From Pseudarthrobacter sp. fls2-241-R2A-127 (GTDB lineage: Bacteria > Actinomycetota > Actinomycetes > Actinomycetales > Micrococcaceae), in contig NZ_JARVSF010000056.1 in assembly GCF_030209355.1 (NCBI RefSeq), positions 1 to 36,088 on the forward strand: 36,088 nucleotides of DNA. The letters run 5' to 3'. The notes beneath the pieces are model-generated. The model searched no databases and had not been told where the DNA came from. It was given only the letters and a program-made list of their open reading frames with translations. Position numbers and translations under genes: made by a program. Position 1 is the stretch's first letter. Each line of letters begins with the position of its first letter. Below, in pieces: positions 1 through 8,728 of the stretch.

Positions 1-56
1 CCGTCAGTGGGCACTTTCGTGGCCGCCTATGGGCAGTTTTTCATGGCCGCTAACAG

Positions 57-1349
57 CAGATTTTGCCTGCGGAGTTCCTGTGGATGTTTTTGACCTACTT
101 GGCACTGGTGGGGATAGCGGTGACAGCCCGTCGGGTTGGACCGGTAGCGGTGGGCCGTGCGGAAGGCGCGTGGTGGTTGCCGCTGCCGATTGATCGGCGC
201 CCTATGGTGATGCCCTCCTTTTGTTTCCGTCTCGCGGCGTCTGGAGCTGCGGCTTCGGTCGCCTACATCCCTTTCAGCCTCCTGACTGCTATCGACCGGT
301 CCGCGTGGGCGCACGCCGGCTCAGCAGCAACGTTTGGACTCGGGGCCGTACTCGCTGTTGCCAGTGCAGCGATTATGCAACGCACTCCAACATTGTCCCG
401 GGCACATCAGGTGGCGGTTTTCGCCGGTTTCATCCCCGTAGCCGTGCTGCCGTTCCTGGCCTCCGCTGTCTGGCCGCTTGCTGTGGCACTCATCGCGGCA
501 GCGGCTCTCGTCGCGTATGTATTTCCCCGCCTGGGTGACGTGAGTGGGGTCGAGTTGTTGCGTGGCGGTGCTGTTTCCGGCCACGCCGTGGCGTCGATTT
601 TCTTTTTCGATGTCAACGAGTTGCGTCGTGCCCTGACATTCGAACATCGCCGGGGCATCAGCAGGCGCGGGTCACGTTTCTATTTGCGGCCTACCCGTCG
701 GGCCTTCGCTGCCGTGGTGCGGGCCGATATCGTGGCGTTCCTGCGCCTGCAGCCCGCGCCCACTGTTCCGCTGCTCTGGTTGGGTATCTGCGTCAGCGTA
801 GCCGTGATCACTCCGGCCCTTCCCGTGCTAATCCAGCTCAGCGTAGTCCTCCTTGCTGGTTGCCTCACGACTTCGGGAACAGGGTCAGTTGCTCGACGGA
901 CCGCCATTGTCACCGGGCTCGACTCACTTTTGCCCGTTAGCCCGGCGATGTTGCGCTACAGCCGGTTGCTCATGCCTGCTTTATATATGGCGGCCTGGAT
1001 GGGGGTGCTGACCACAACATTCGTAGCCCTGGGTTCCACTCCTCCTACGCTGATTTTGCTCGGGGTCCTCGCTGGTGCAGGAATGGGCGCAGGAGCAATT
1101 CGTGCAGCAAGACGCCCCGCGCCGGACTGGACGAGGCCGCCCGTAGATACGCCTTTCGGGCCTGTGCCGAGGGACCAAATGTCAGCTCTGCTGAGGGGTA
1201 CTGACGTCACGGTCCTGGCGATGATGCCGGTCCTGCTCGCCCTGTATTTAGGATCGGTTAATCCATGGCTGGTCCTCGCCCAAGGCGTCGTTACCGCGGG
1301 AGCTGTCATCGCACAAGCCCGGCCTCGACCGGCTGGTAAGCGTTCGTAA
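57..1349 (+). pseudogene. 5'-broken polytopic membrane protein (DUF6297-like ABC partner), paralogue of the gene at 18596-20164
   Basis: An open frame from a TTG at 63 encodes about 428 residues with many hydrophobic segments. It aligns almost end to end with the C-terminal 430 residues of the 522-residue membrane protein at 18596-20164. Shared signatures are WWLPLP-DRRPMV, ELxRGGAVxGHAxASIFF, RADIVAF-RL, RRPAPDW and TPFGPVP. Similarity continues upstream of the TTG (QQILPAEFLW against EWLVLPGPVLW), but an in-frame TAA lies at 51-53, and the paralogue has roughly 90 further residues including a membrane segment. The gene therefore seems to have lost its start through a stop or frameshift near 50, or it begins outside the window in another frame. 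The family resembles DUF6297 proteins, which sit beside ABC ATPases. A function as the permease part of an exporter is inferred. Translation from the TTG cannot be excluded. Confidence 0.7.
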
Positions 1350-1360
1350 CCGGAATCTCC

Positions 1361-1375
1361 AGGCCCGGCGGGCCT
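1361..1375. terminator. Short hairpin between convergent genes
   Basis: AGGCCC-GGC-GGGCCT forms a 6-bp GC stem with a 3-base loop in the 38-bp gap between the convergent genes ending at 1349 and 1388. There is no U-tract. A bidirectional terminator role is inferred from position. Confidence 0.4.
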
Positions 1376-1387
1376 CCCCTCCCCCGG

Positions 1388-3589
1388 TCACTTACTCTTC
1401 GACGGCTGCGGCCCGGGAGCGCTGATGAGGTTCTGCGGCGGGGCGTCGAAGTTGCCGTGGTCGAACAGGCCAACGACGCCCTGCATGTACGTCGCCCATT
1501 GCGGACCGGCAATGTACGCCCCGTCCACCGCCGGGTAGAACTTGCCGTTGACGGTGATGTTACGTCCCAGCCGGGTGGGTCCGCCGTTGAAGGGGTCGCC
1601 GAAGAACGACGCCGTGGCCAGCCCCTTGGTGTAGCCCACCACCCAGGTCTGGTTGTTGTATTCGTTGGTACCGGTCTTGGCGGCATCCGGAACGCCCAGC
1701 TTCTGCGGAATCAGCAGGCCCGAGCCCTTGGTGAGGACGTCCTGGAGAACGTTGGTGACGGCCTTGGCCACATCCGGTTTCAAACCCGGCTGGCAGGAGG
1801 AGGTCTGCCCGCCGATCTTGTTGCCCTGGGCGTCGTCCACCTCGGTGACGGAGATGGGCGCGCAGTAGGTGCCGTTCGCGGCGAACGTGGCGAACGCGTT
1901 GGCCATGCTCAACGGGGCTACGTTCTGGCTGCCCAGGATGTTGCCCAGGGTGGAAAGGTCGATCTTCTGGTCGTTTCCGCTGCCCAGGTGCAGGCCGATC
2001 GCATCCGCTGCCCGCTGGACGTCGCAAAAATCATTCAGTCCCGCAAGCGATGCGAACGTGGCCGTGTTGATGGACTGGTAGATGCCTTCCCGGACCGTCA
2101 TGGGCCGGTACCAGTTGGGCTCATCGTTTTGCAGGTCCGAGGACTGCGGCACGGTGCTGTCGAACCAGCCCTGGACGGGGTGGCAGGTGGTCTTCCACGG
2201 GTAGTTGATGCCATAGCGGCGCTTGGAGGCATCCACCACCTGGTTGGTGGACTTGCCTTCCCCCAGCCACGCGGCGAGGGTGACGGGCTTCATGGTGGAC
2301 CCGGGCTGCATCCCGCCAACCCCGCCCAGGCTGTTCCCGGCGGCGTCGCTGCTGTCCACGTTGAAGTTGTAGTCGGAAACGAACCCGCTGCCCTGGTCCG
2401 GCAGCTTCCTGGAGTTCTGCGCCATGGACAGCACCTTGCCAGTCCCGGGTTCAATGGTCACCAGGGAGGCGCCCCACTTGTCCGGGTTGGCGCCGGCCGT
2501 GGCGTCCACCTGGGACTGGGCGGGCCCCTGCAGCCGGGGGTCCAGGGTGGTCTTGATGGTCAGGCCGCCGGCCATGATCTTCTGGTCACGCTCGTCCTGC
2601 GTGGCGCCGTAGGCGGGATCGTTCTCGATCTGGTGGAGGACGTAGTCGCAGAAGTACTGGGCCTGGGAGGCGTAGGCGCAGCCCTGTTTGGGCGGGTTGA
2701 CCTTTAGCTGGACCGGGGTGTTCACGGCGTCATCGTGCTGTTGCTGGTTGATGTAACCGTGCTGCAGCATGGCGTCCAGCACCAGGTCCCGCCGGGATTT
2801 GCTGGCCTCCGGGTGGACGGTGGGATCGTAGAGCGAAGGGCCGTTGACCAGGCCGGCCAGCAGCGCACCCTGGGGCAGCGTGAGGTCTTTGGCGTCCACG
2901 GAGAAGAAGTACTGGCTGGCGGCCTGGATGCCGTAGGCGTTGGCGTTGAAGCCCACCACGTTCAGGTACCCGGCGAGGATCTGGTCCTTCGAGTACTTTT
3001 CCTCGAGGCCGATTGCGAGCTTCATCTCCTGGATCTTCTGCTCCACGCCCTTTTGCCCGTTGAGGACCACCTGGGCGTCCTTGCCCTGGGCAATAAGGTT
3101 CTCGTTGAGCATGTTGGTGACGTACTGCTGGGTCAGGGTTGAGGCGCCCTGGTGGCCGCCGCCGGCGTCGATCACCAGGGCCCGGAAAATGCCTTGCGGG
3201 TCAACGCCGCCGTGCTGGTAGAACCGGTAGTCCTCAATGGCCACGATGGCGTTCTTGATGTTCGGGGACATCTGGTCCAGGGAGATCCGGGTCCGGTTCT
3301 CGTCGAACAGGGTGGCGATCTGCGACCCGTCGGCGGCAAGGACGCGCGTCATCTGGGCGGGCGGTGCGGAGAACACATCGTTGGGAAGGTTGGTCTTCAG
3401 CGCCGAAGCGCCATCCGCCACGGCTGTTTCGGTCACGGCTGCGGCAGGCATCATCAGGCCGGCAACCAGGGCCCCGCACACAGCGCTGACACCTAGGAAC
3501 AGCATGATCCAGCCCAGCGTGGTTCCCGTGGCGCGGAAGAGGCTGGGGCGCTTGGTGGGTTCCGGCGCGGCAGGGGTTTCCTTGGGCAT
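1388..3589 (-). CDS. Bifunctional class A penicillin-binding protein (transglycosylase/transpeptidase)
   Basis: This 733-residue protein polymerises lipid II into glycan strands and cross-links the peptides on the outer face of the membrane. One membrane anchor lies at about residues 25-48. The GT51 transglycosylase domain follows: EDYRFYQHGGVD at 119-130 (Glu119 is the expected catalytic acid), GASTLTQQ at 148-155, and the third and fourth GT motifs at about 186-226. The transpeptidase has the SxxK box STMK at 431-434 (Ser431 nucleophile), SIN at 506-508 and KTG at 638-640. All active-site motifs are present. Length fits actinobacterial PonA-type proteins, and no PASTA repeat is visible at the C-terminus. 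A GGAG ribosome-binding site lies about 8 bases before the ATG. It is transcribed away from the LysE gene's stop, with 155 bp between them. Confidence 0.95.
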   Translation of the reverse strand: MPKETPAAPEPTKRPSLFRATGTTLGWIMLFLGVSAVCGALVAGLMMPAAAVTETAVADGASALKTNLPNDVFSAPPAQMTRVLAADGSQIATLFDENRTRISLDQMSPNIKNAIVAIEDYRFYQHGGVDPQGIFRALVIDAGGGHQGASTLTQQYVTNMLNENLIAQGKDAQVVLNGQKGVEQKIQEMKLAIGLEEKYSKDQILAGYLNVVGFNANAYGIQAASQYFFSVDAKDLTLPQGALLAGLVNGPSLYDPTVHPEASKSRRDLVLDAMLQHGYINQQQHDDAVNTPVQLKVNPPKQGCAYASQAQYFCDYVLHQIENDPAYGATQDERDQKIMAGGLTIKTTLDPRLQGPAQSQVDATAGANPDKWGASLVTIEPGTGKVLSMAQNSRKLPDQGSGFVSDYNFNVDSSDAAGNSLGGVGGMQPGSTMKPVTLAAWLGEGKSTNQVVDASKRRYGINYPWKTTCHPVQGWFDSTVPQSSDLQNDEPNWYRPMTVREGIYQSINTATFASLAGLNDFCDVQRAADAIGLHLGSGNDQKIDLSTLGNILGSQNVAPLSMANAFATFAANGTYCAPISVTEVDDAQGNKIGGQTSSCQPGLKPDVAKAVTNVLQDVLTKGSGLLIPQKLGVPDAAKTGTNEYNNQTWVVGYTKGLATASFFGDPFNGGPTRLGRNITVNGKFYPAVDGAYIAGPQWATYMQGVVGLFDHGNFDAPPQNLISAPGPQPSKSK

Positions 3590-3744
3590 GGGTGTCTCCG
3601 GTTCCGCGCGTGGTGGTACAGCACCGGTTGCCAGGCCCCCGCGTCACATCACGCCGGCAACCGTCCTTCCACCCTACGCCGCCAAAAGGAAGATGACGGA
3701 CCGGCACCCCGAACCGCAGGATACTGGCAGGGAACTCACAGGAA

Positions 3745-4386
3745 CTACGAGCCGGCGCTGGAGGCCACCATCCCCAGGCCCAGGGCGGCGAGGATGCCGC
3801 TGCTCCCGCGCTCCAGGGACCGGCTCACCTTTGGCCGTTGCAGCCACACCATGGCCTTGGCTGCCAGGACGGCGACGGCCGCGAGGTACAGGAACCCGAT
3901 GACGCTTTCGATGCCGCCCAACACCAGGGCGGTGTTCAGGGTGTTGCCGCCGTGCGGGATGAACTGCGGGACCACGGCGAGGTAGAACAGGCCCACCTTG
4001 GGATTGAGCAGCGTGGACAGGGCGCCGGCGCCAAACCCGGCCCGGCGGCTGTAGGCCCGGCGGGGCGGGACTTCGGGGCCGGCGGTCCCGGAGGTGCGCC
4101 GTGCGCGGATCAGCGATGAGATTCCCAGGTACAGCAGGTACAGGCCGCCGGCGATCTTCAGCCAGCGGAACACCTCCGCCGATTCCTCCAGTACCGCGGC
4201 CAGGCCCAGGCCCACAAGTGCCGCCCACACCAGGGCAGCCGCGGCCGAACCGAAGGCCGCGGCGATTCCGGCGCCGGCGTTCTGCAGCGAGATCCTGAGC
4301 ACCAGGAAGGTGTCGGGGCCCGGGGTGACGGACAGCAGCAGGCAAAGCCCGGCGAAGGCGAGCAGGGACACAGGAGTCATGGGCAC
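3745..4386 (-). CDS. LysE/RhtB-family amino-acid exporter
   Basis: This 213-residue membrane protein has about six hydrophobic segments. The N-terminal signature PGPDTFLVL, followed by a small-residue-rich helix (GIAAAFGSAAAALVWAALVG), is typical of the LysE/RhtB family. LKIAGGLYLLYLGISSL at about 95-111 is the conserved third-helix region, and NPKVGLFYLAVVPQFI in the middle matches the family's NPK motif. Such proteins export amino acids or similar metabolites using the proton motive force. The substrate cannot be read from sequence. The gene is full length and looks monocistronic. Confidence 0.9.
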   Translation of the reverse strand: MPMTPVSLLAFAGLCLLLSVTPGPDTFLVLRISLQNAGAGIAAAFGSAAAALVWAALVGLGLAAVLEESAEVFRWLKIAGGLYLLYLGISSLIRARRTSGTAGPEVPPRRAYSRRAGFGAGALSTLLNPKVGLFYLAVVPQFIPHGGNTLNTALVLGGIESVIGFLYLAAVAVLAAKAMVWLQRPKVSRSLERGSSGILAALGLGMVASSAGS

Positions 4387-4499
4387 TATTGTGGCGGGGC
4401 CCGCCGTCGGACGCCAACGCAGGCACTGGCGTGGTGCGCTGTTAAGGCACGACGGCGGGGCACGCCGGAGTGCCGGGCCGCACCAGGGAAGCCGGGCCG

Positions 4500-4703
4500 C
4501 TAGGTGATCAGGTAACTGTCCTCGGCGTCGTGCGGGGGTGCGGGCTTCACGAACGGCAGCGAGTCCACCACCGTTTTCGCCCCGATCACCGGCAGCAATA
4601 CCGCCGCGGCCGCCACGGACAACGCCGTGAAACCCACCAGCTCCAGCGTATCGCGCTTGGGCAGGCGGCGACGGCGGCGCCCACCATCCATGAGATCCAT
4701 CAT
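4500..4703 (-). CDS. Small single-pass membrane protein of unknown function
   Basis: This is a 67-residue frame with an Arg-rich N-terminus (about residues 9-17), one hydrophobic segment at about 23-42 and a polar Pro/Asp tail. A positive-inside start suggests a cytoplasmic N-terminus. MDLMDGG one codon later is an equally good start. Spacing to neighbours and codon use are compatible with a real gene. No family was recognised. Confidence 0.5.
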   Translation of the reverse strand: MMDLMDGGRRRRRLPKRDTLELVGFTALSVAAAAVLLPVIGAKTVVDSLPFVKPAPPHDAEDSYLIT

Positions 4704-4775
4704 GGTGATGACGCTACGAGCCGGCCGCCCGGATTTCCCCGGTACCGGCTACCTGTCTTTCGCGGGCGCGACTAC

Positions 4776-4931
4776 TCAGGCCGGTTTTCCGGGGCCGGCC
4801 CCGGCCCTGGCATGGTAGCTGTCGTAGCAGTCACGGGAGCAAAATGCCGCAACGGGAGAGGGTGGCAACACCACGCCGCAATACCCGCATTTTGGCTTGG
4901 GTCGAAGAGTCCGAAGCACAGTTTTCAGCAT
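4776..4931 (-). CDS. Small zinc-ribbon protein
   Basis: This is a 51-residue frame starting at the ATG at 4931. A longer reading from 5021 adds 30 residues without visible constraint. The core CGYCG followed about 12 residues later by CSRDC gives two Cys pairs suited to binding one zinc ion, and the protein is otherwise basic. There is no clear Shine-Dalgarno, so it may be leaderless. The pattern resembles small zinc-ribbon proteins, but the function is unknown. Confidence 0.55.
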   Translation of the reverse strand: MLKTVLRTLRPKPKCGYCGVVLPPSPVAAFCSRDCYDSYHARAGAGPGKPA

Positions 4932-5024
4932 GGATGAAGGATATTTATTCGAGCGGCAGATTTGATCAGTAACGAATACCTGAATCTGTCGGACGGGGTA
5001 CCTGCCCCGCCCGAATGTCAACCC

Positions 5025-6437
5025 TTACCGGTACCCGTCCACGATCGCGGCGGCAATCTCTTTGTAGGCGCGCCGCGTTTCGGGCTTCAAGACATCCAGG
5101 GTGACAAGGTCGCCGTCGGCCACGCCGCGGTCGTGCGGGACGGCGATCAGTTGGCGGCAGATCCCGGACAGGTGTTCCTCGATGGCGTCCTTGTCCACCC
5201 GGGAGGACACCTCGTCCTTGTCCGTGATCACCACGATCGCGTTCCGGGCCAGGTCCTCGTACCCGTGGCTGGCCAGCCAGTGGAGGGTGCTGCGGGCGCG
5301 CTTGGCGCCGGACACCGCGTAGCCGGCCGCGATCACCAAGTTGTCTGCGGACTGCAGGATCCCGCTCATCGCGTTGTGCGTCACGCCGGTGCCGCAGTCG
5401 GTCAGGGCCACCGAGTAGTAACTGGAGATGAGTTTGCGGATGCGCAGGTATTCCTCGGCCGTCAGCGAGTCCGAGACTTCCGGGTCCTGCTCCCCCGCGA
5501 TCAGGTGCAGCCGGCCGGCGTGGTGCATGTACCGGGCCAGGGCCGTGAGCGAGTCGATGGATTCGATGTTTTCCAGCAGGTCCGTGATGGTCCGCGGGCT
5601 GGACTGCTGGTAGATGCCCTCGCCCAGGGCGCGTTCCACGAGGTCGCCGGAGTCAGGGTTGGCGTCGATGGCGCAGGGCGCGTCGCCCCGGTATTCGGCC
5701 AGGGTCAGGCCCACGCCCACGGTGGTGGAGGTTTTGCCGATGCCGCCCTTGAGGCTCAGGACTGCGGTGTTGTAGCTGCCCTGGAGCTGCCGGGAGATCC
5801 GGCGGCCCAGTTCGTCTTCCTGCCGCTGCTTGGGTCCGGGGCCCAGGTTCCAGGCGCCGCCGGTCAGGTTGTAGAGCGCACCGCGGAAACCGCCTACCGG
5901 TCGCGGCTTCTGTTCCTTGACGAACAGGCCGGGCGAGCTGATGAAGTCCGGCATGGGGCTGTCCGAGATCTCGTCGGCCACGGTGGGCCGGCTGCGGCGG
6001 AAGGACGGAGTGTCCGACGACGGCGCTGCCGGTTCCGGAGCATCCTGGCCCTGGCGGCCGGCGGGCACAGCCGTGGCAGGCGCTGCGGGACCCGGGACGG
6101 AGGTGCCGGGCACGGAGGCGATGGGCTCTGCGGGCCGCGACGCCGGAGCAGCGGGCGGGGCCGCGGGAGCGGAGGACGCTGGAAGGGTGGAGACCGGGGC
6201 GCGGGACGGCTTGGTGGCATCGGCTGCGGCGGCCGCCTCAGCCCAGGAGGAGCGGCGCGTCACCGGCTTCCCGGCGTCGTTCTGGCTGGAAGGGGAAGGC
6301 GTTACGGCTGGCATGGTTCCTGTCCAGGCATCGTCCACTGAACCGTCGGCACGACGAAGGTCGCGGCGTCGGCGCAGTTGCGGCTGCCCTGCATCCTCTG
6401 CTGGGGCGCCTGCATTCTGATCCGCCGGTTGTGGCAT
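5025..6437 (-). CDS. MinD/ParA-type ATPase with Pro/Ala-rich N-terminus (EspI-like)
   Basis: The protein has about 470 residues. The ATG at 6437 is chosen because a GGGGGGA ribosome-binding site precedes it; a GTG at 6479 would add 14 residues. Residues 1 to about 170 are Pro/Ala/Ser-rich and look disordered. A SIMIBI ATPase domain follows with the deviant Walker A KGGIGKT at about 230-236 and a downstream AIDANPDSGDL switch segment. VALTDCGTGVTHNAM matches the Walker B region. The layout resembles mycobacterial EspI and related actinobacterial MinD-like proteins tied to type VII secretion or polar positioning. No type VII gene is visible here, so the role is open. It is separated from its neighbours and probably has its own promoter. 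Confidence 0.85.
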   Translation of the reverse strand: MPQPADQNAGAPAEDAGQPQLRRRRDLRRADGSVDDAWTGTMPAVTPSPSSQNDAGKPVTRRSSWAEAAAAADATKPSRAPVSTLPASSAPAAPPAAPASRPAEPIASVPGTSVPGPAAPATAVPAGRQGQDAPEPAAPSSDTPSFRRSRPTVADEISDSPMPDFISSPGLFVKEQKPRPVGGFRGALYNLTGGAWNLGPGPKQRQEDELGRRISRQLQGSYNTAVLSLKGGIGKTSTTVGVGLTLAEYRGDAPCAIDANPDSGDLVERALGEGIYQQSSPRTITDLLENIESIDSLTALARYMHHAGRLHLIAGEQDPEVSDSLTAEEYLRIRKLISSYYSVALTDCGTGVTHNAMSGILQSADNLVIAAGYAVSGAKRARSTLHWLASHGYEDLARNAIVVITDKDEVSSRVDKDAIEEHLSGICRQLIAVPHDRGVADGDLVTLDVLKPETRRAYKEIAAAIVDGYR

Positions 6438-6589
6438 GTCTGTCCCCCCGGACGATTTCGGCAAACTGATATGCGGCACTGGTTCAAACAGTAAGTCTAC
6501 GGGCTACGCCGGGAGCATCCGGCCCTGGGCCGCGGGAGCCTGTTCCTTTTGGCACTGTTGATCGCAGGGTCCAGGCGCATCATATTCAC

Positions 6590-7153
6590 ATGAGAAGGAT
6601 CATCTGGTGCGTGACCGCAGCCATCATTGCCACTTTCGCTTTCGGCAGCATCTACGTCACGTTCCAACAGATCGGACGCCATGCGGCCAACACGGCCCCG
6701 GCGGCGGCCGCGGCGGCGCGGCTTCAGCAAGAGGGCCCCGATACTGCGGCCGGACCTTGGCTCGAACTGGCGCCGGACAGCGGCGTCTTCGTCATCGTTT
6801 ACGGAAAAGACAACAGCCCGCTCTCCAGTACCGTCACGCTGCACGGGACCATTCCGGTAGTACCCACAGGCGTGCTTGAGGCGGCGCGGACGCTGGGTAC
6901 GGACGCGGTGACGTGGCAGCCGGAGACCGGCCTGCGGATGGCCATCGTCGCACGGCAGGCGGACGACAACGTGGTGGTTGCCGGCCAGTCGCTGGCGCCG
7001 GTGGAGGCCAGTGACCGGATGACTTTGTTGATCCTTGCCGCCGGCTGGATGGGCAGCATGGTGGTCATTGCAGGGGCCCTCGGCGCGGCAACACTGATGG
7101 ACCGCAGGCCAGGCAGGGTTCCTTGGCGCCGCGGAACGGAATCAGCCGGATAA
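6590..7153 (+). CDS. Membrane protein with extracytoplasmic loop, unknown function
   Basis: The protein has 187 residues. A membrane helix at about 4-24 and a second at about 145-165 bracket a domain of about 115 residues that should face outside. That domain includes LAPDSGVFVIVYGKDN and a TWQPETGLRMAIVARQ strand pattern. The C-terminal tail is short and basic. The layout resembles the sensor half of a histidine kinase without the kinase, but no catalytic domain follows. No family was recognised. It precedes the DUF4397 gene by 109 bp. Confidence 0.65.
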   Translation: MRRIIWCVTAAIIATFAFGSIYVTFQQIGRHAANTAPAAAAAARLQQEGPDTAAGPWLELAPDSGVFVIVYGKDNSPLSSTVTLHGTIPVVPTGVLEAARTLGTDAVTWQPETGLRMAIVARQADDNVVVAGQSLAPVEASDRMTLLILAAGWMGSMVVIAGALGAATLMDRRPGRVPWRRGTESAG

Positions 7154-7170
7154 GAATCGGAAAGATTCTT
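7152..7170 (+). terminator. Hairpin at the end of the membrane protein gene
   Basis: AAGAATC-GGAAA-GATTCTT is a perfect 7-bp stem that overlaps the stop codon region of the upstream gene. The stem is weak, so terminator function is uncertain. Confidence 0.3.
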
Positions 7171-7229
7171 TCCGCGGGGTGCATCCGGGCAGGGCATTCG
7201 GCCGGTAGTAGGGGTGTAAGCGAAACCTC

Positions 7230-7251
7230 GGCCCCATTCGGGGCCCCTCTT
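7230..7251 (+). promoter_or_regulatory. Terminator-like hairpin in the leader of the DUF4397 gene
   Basis: GGCCCC-ATTC-GGGGCC forms a 6-bp GC stem followed by CCTCTTT. It ends only two bases before the AGGAG ribosome-binding site (7253-7257) of the DUF4397 gene. It could be the terminator of the preceding gene, an attenuator, or a stability or occlusion element in the leader. Confidence 0.4.
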
Positions 7252-7262
7252 TAGGAGTTGGA

Positions 7263-7979
7263 ATGCGCAAGACACTTTCTGTAGCCGCAGGAGCAACGAC
7301 GCTGCTGGCAGCACTCGCTTTCGCCGCCCCGGCCCAGGCATCCGGGTGGCATCACGACCATGACGAAACGGCTAAACTTTCCGTCCTCCATGCGGTACCG
7401 GGCCTGACGGTGGACGTCTGGGTGGACGGCAAGCTCACCCTGGACAACTTCACGCCGGGCACCCTGGCCGGGCCGCTGAATGTTCCGGACGGAGACCACA
7501 AAATCGCCATCACCGGCGCCGACGCGACGAGCGCCGACAACCCGGTGATCGGTCCGGTTGAAGTGGACCTCAAGGCCGGCGGGGACTACACAGCGGTGGC
7601 GCACCTGGCCGCGGATGGGACGCCCACGGCCACGCTGTTCACGAACGACACCTCGGCCAGCCCTGACGGCAAGGGCAAGCTGACCGTCCGTCACGTCGCG
7701 GCCGCCCCGGCCGTCGATGTCCTGGCCGGCGGGACCGCCGTCGTCCAGGGGCTCACCAACCCGCACCAGAAGACCCTCACCCTCAAGGAAGGAACCATCT
7801 CCGCCTCGGTCGCGGCAGCGGGAACCACCGCTCCGCTGATCGGCCCCGCCAACGTCAACGTCGCCGAGGGCAAGAACACGATCGTCTACGCTTGGGGCAG
7901 CCTGGCCGATAAGAACCTGGGGCTGGCCGTCCAGGTGGTGGACTCCGCTTCACGCGGACACGACGGCGACGACGACTAA
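7263..7979 (+). CDS. Secreted DUF4397-domain protein
   Basis: This 238-residue protein has a signal peptide at 1-26 with an AQA-type cleavage site, followed by a His/Asp-rich stretch (GWHHDHDE). The mature part contains two similar beta-rich units. The first starts at about 38 (LSVLHAVPGLTVDVWVDG) and the second at about 145 (LTVRHVAAAPAVDVLAGG). This is the usual DUF4397 pattern of V-H-xxPxxxVDVxxxG. These are exported or cell-wall proteins of unknown function. An AGGAG ribosome-binding site at 7253-7257 supports the start. A very strong terminator follows. The acidic, His-rich ends could bind metal, but that is speculation. Confidence 0.9.
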   Translation: MRKTLSVAAGATTLLAALAFAAPAQASGWHHDHDETAKLSVLHAVPGLTVDVWVDGKLTLDNFTPGTLAGPLNVPDGDHKIAITGADATSADNPVIGPVEVDLKAGGDYTAVAHLAADGTPTATLFTNDTSASPDGKGKLTVRHVAAAPAVDVLAGGTAVVQGLTNPHQKTLTLKEGTISASVAAAGTTAPLIGPANVNVAEGKNTIVYAWGSLADKNLGLAVQVVDSASRGHDGDDD

Positions 7980-8014
7980 CCGCCGAAGCCCTGCAGCCAT
8001 TGGCTCCTCAACTG

Positions 8015-8052
8015 GTTCCCGGCGGCGCCCGCACCACGGCGCCGCCGGGAAC
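8015..8052 (+). terminator. Strong intrinsic-type terminator after the DUF4397 gene
   Basis: A perfect 15-bp inverted repeat (GTTCCCGGCGGCGCC and its complement) with an 8-base loop lies 36 bp after the stop codon. As often in actinobacteria, no U-tract follows. Confidence 0.8.
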
Positions 8053-8155
8053 AGGCAGGGGGAATGTCCGCCAGTGCCAGGAGCCCGTAGCGGACTATCG
8101 CGGGCAGCGGCATAATGGGGTCCACTCAGTCCCGTTGCCGCCCAAGGAGCACCCG

Positions 8156-8728
8156 ATGGAGGCTGCCGCCACCCGCGATTGGGACCCCGGCCTCGACCAG
8201 GCGTTTGCCGGCGGGGACGAGAATGCCCTGGCGGAGGCCTACCGGCGGCTGAGCCCGCTGGTTTACACGTTGGCCCTCAGGTCCTTGGGCGAGCGGAACG
8301 CCGCGGACGATGTCACCCAGGAAGTCTTCATTCGGGCCTGGAAATCACGGACCATGTACCGGCCGGAGGTGGCCCGGCTCCCCGCCTGGCTGGTGGGGAT
8401 CACCCGGAACGCCATCAACGACGCCCTCTCCGCCCGCGCCCGGCAACGCCACGTGGAAGAAGCCGTCGTCCAGCTTCTCCCGGACCCTGCGGCTGGACCG
8501 GCGGACGGCAGTGTGGAGGCAGTGGCCGACCGGCTGATCCTCGACGACGAACTTGAACACTTGGGAGACCCGCAACAGGCGATACTCAGGCTGGCGTTCT
8601 ACGATGACTTGACCCACGATCAGATATCGTCACGGCTGAACCTGCCGCTCGGAACCGTCAAAAGCCATATCCGGCGCAGCCTGACCCGCCTGCGCACCCG
8701 CCTGGAGGTGGAACATGGAACACCTTGA
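8156..8728 (+). CDS. ECF-type sigma factor
   Basis: The ATG at 8156 is chosen because AAGGAG lies about 8 bases upstream; the frame stays open to 8000, but that part lacks sigma features. The 190-residue product has region 2 at about 25-90 (ADDVTQEVFIRAW around 50-62 is the core-binding and -10 recognition helix) and region 4 at about 138-184 (LTHDQISSRLNLPLGTVKSHIRRSL, the helix-turn-helix). It directs RNA polymerase to stress or envelope promoters. It overlaps the anti-sigma gene by 14 bp, so the two are co-translated and the sigma factor is presumably held inactive by that partner. Confidence 0.93.
   Translation: MEAAATRDWDPGLDQAFAGGDENALAEAYRRLSPLVYTLALRSLGERNAADDVTQEVFIRAWKSRTMYRPEVARLPAWLVGITRNAINDALSARARQRHVEEAVVQLLPDPAAGPADGSVEAVADRLILDDELEHLGDPQQAILRLAFYDDLTHDQISSRLNLPLGTVKSHIRRSLTRLRTRLEVEHGTP

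Noticed and set aside
1457..2707. Long plus-strand open frame opposite the penicillin-binding protein gene
   Set aside because: It lies antisense to a gene with full catalytic motifs. Its Val/Gly/His-rich product has no recognisable domain and is explained by high-GC codon bias.
4962..6341. Long plus-strand frame opposite the MinD ATPase gene
   Set aside because: Antisense shadow of a recognisable ATPase; the predicted protein is low-complexity with no motif.
8111..8116. CATAAT as a promoter -10 for the sigma factor gene
   Set aside because: No matching -35 at 16-18 bp was found, so it was not annotated.
8000..8155. N-terminal extension of the sigma factor
   Set aside because: It includes the upstream terminator hairpin and lacks sigma features. 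AAGGAG places the start at 8156.
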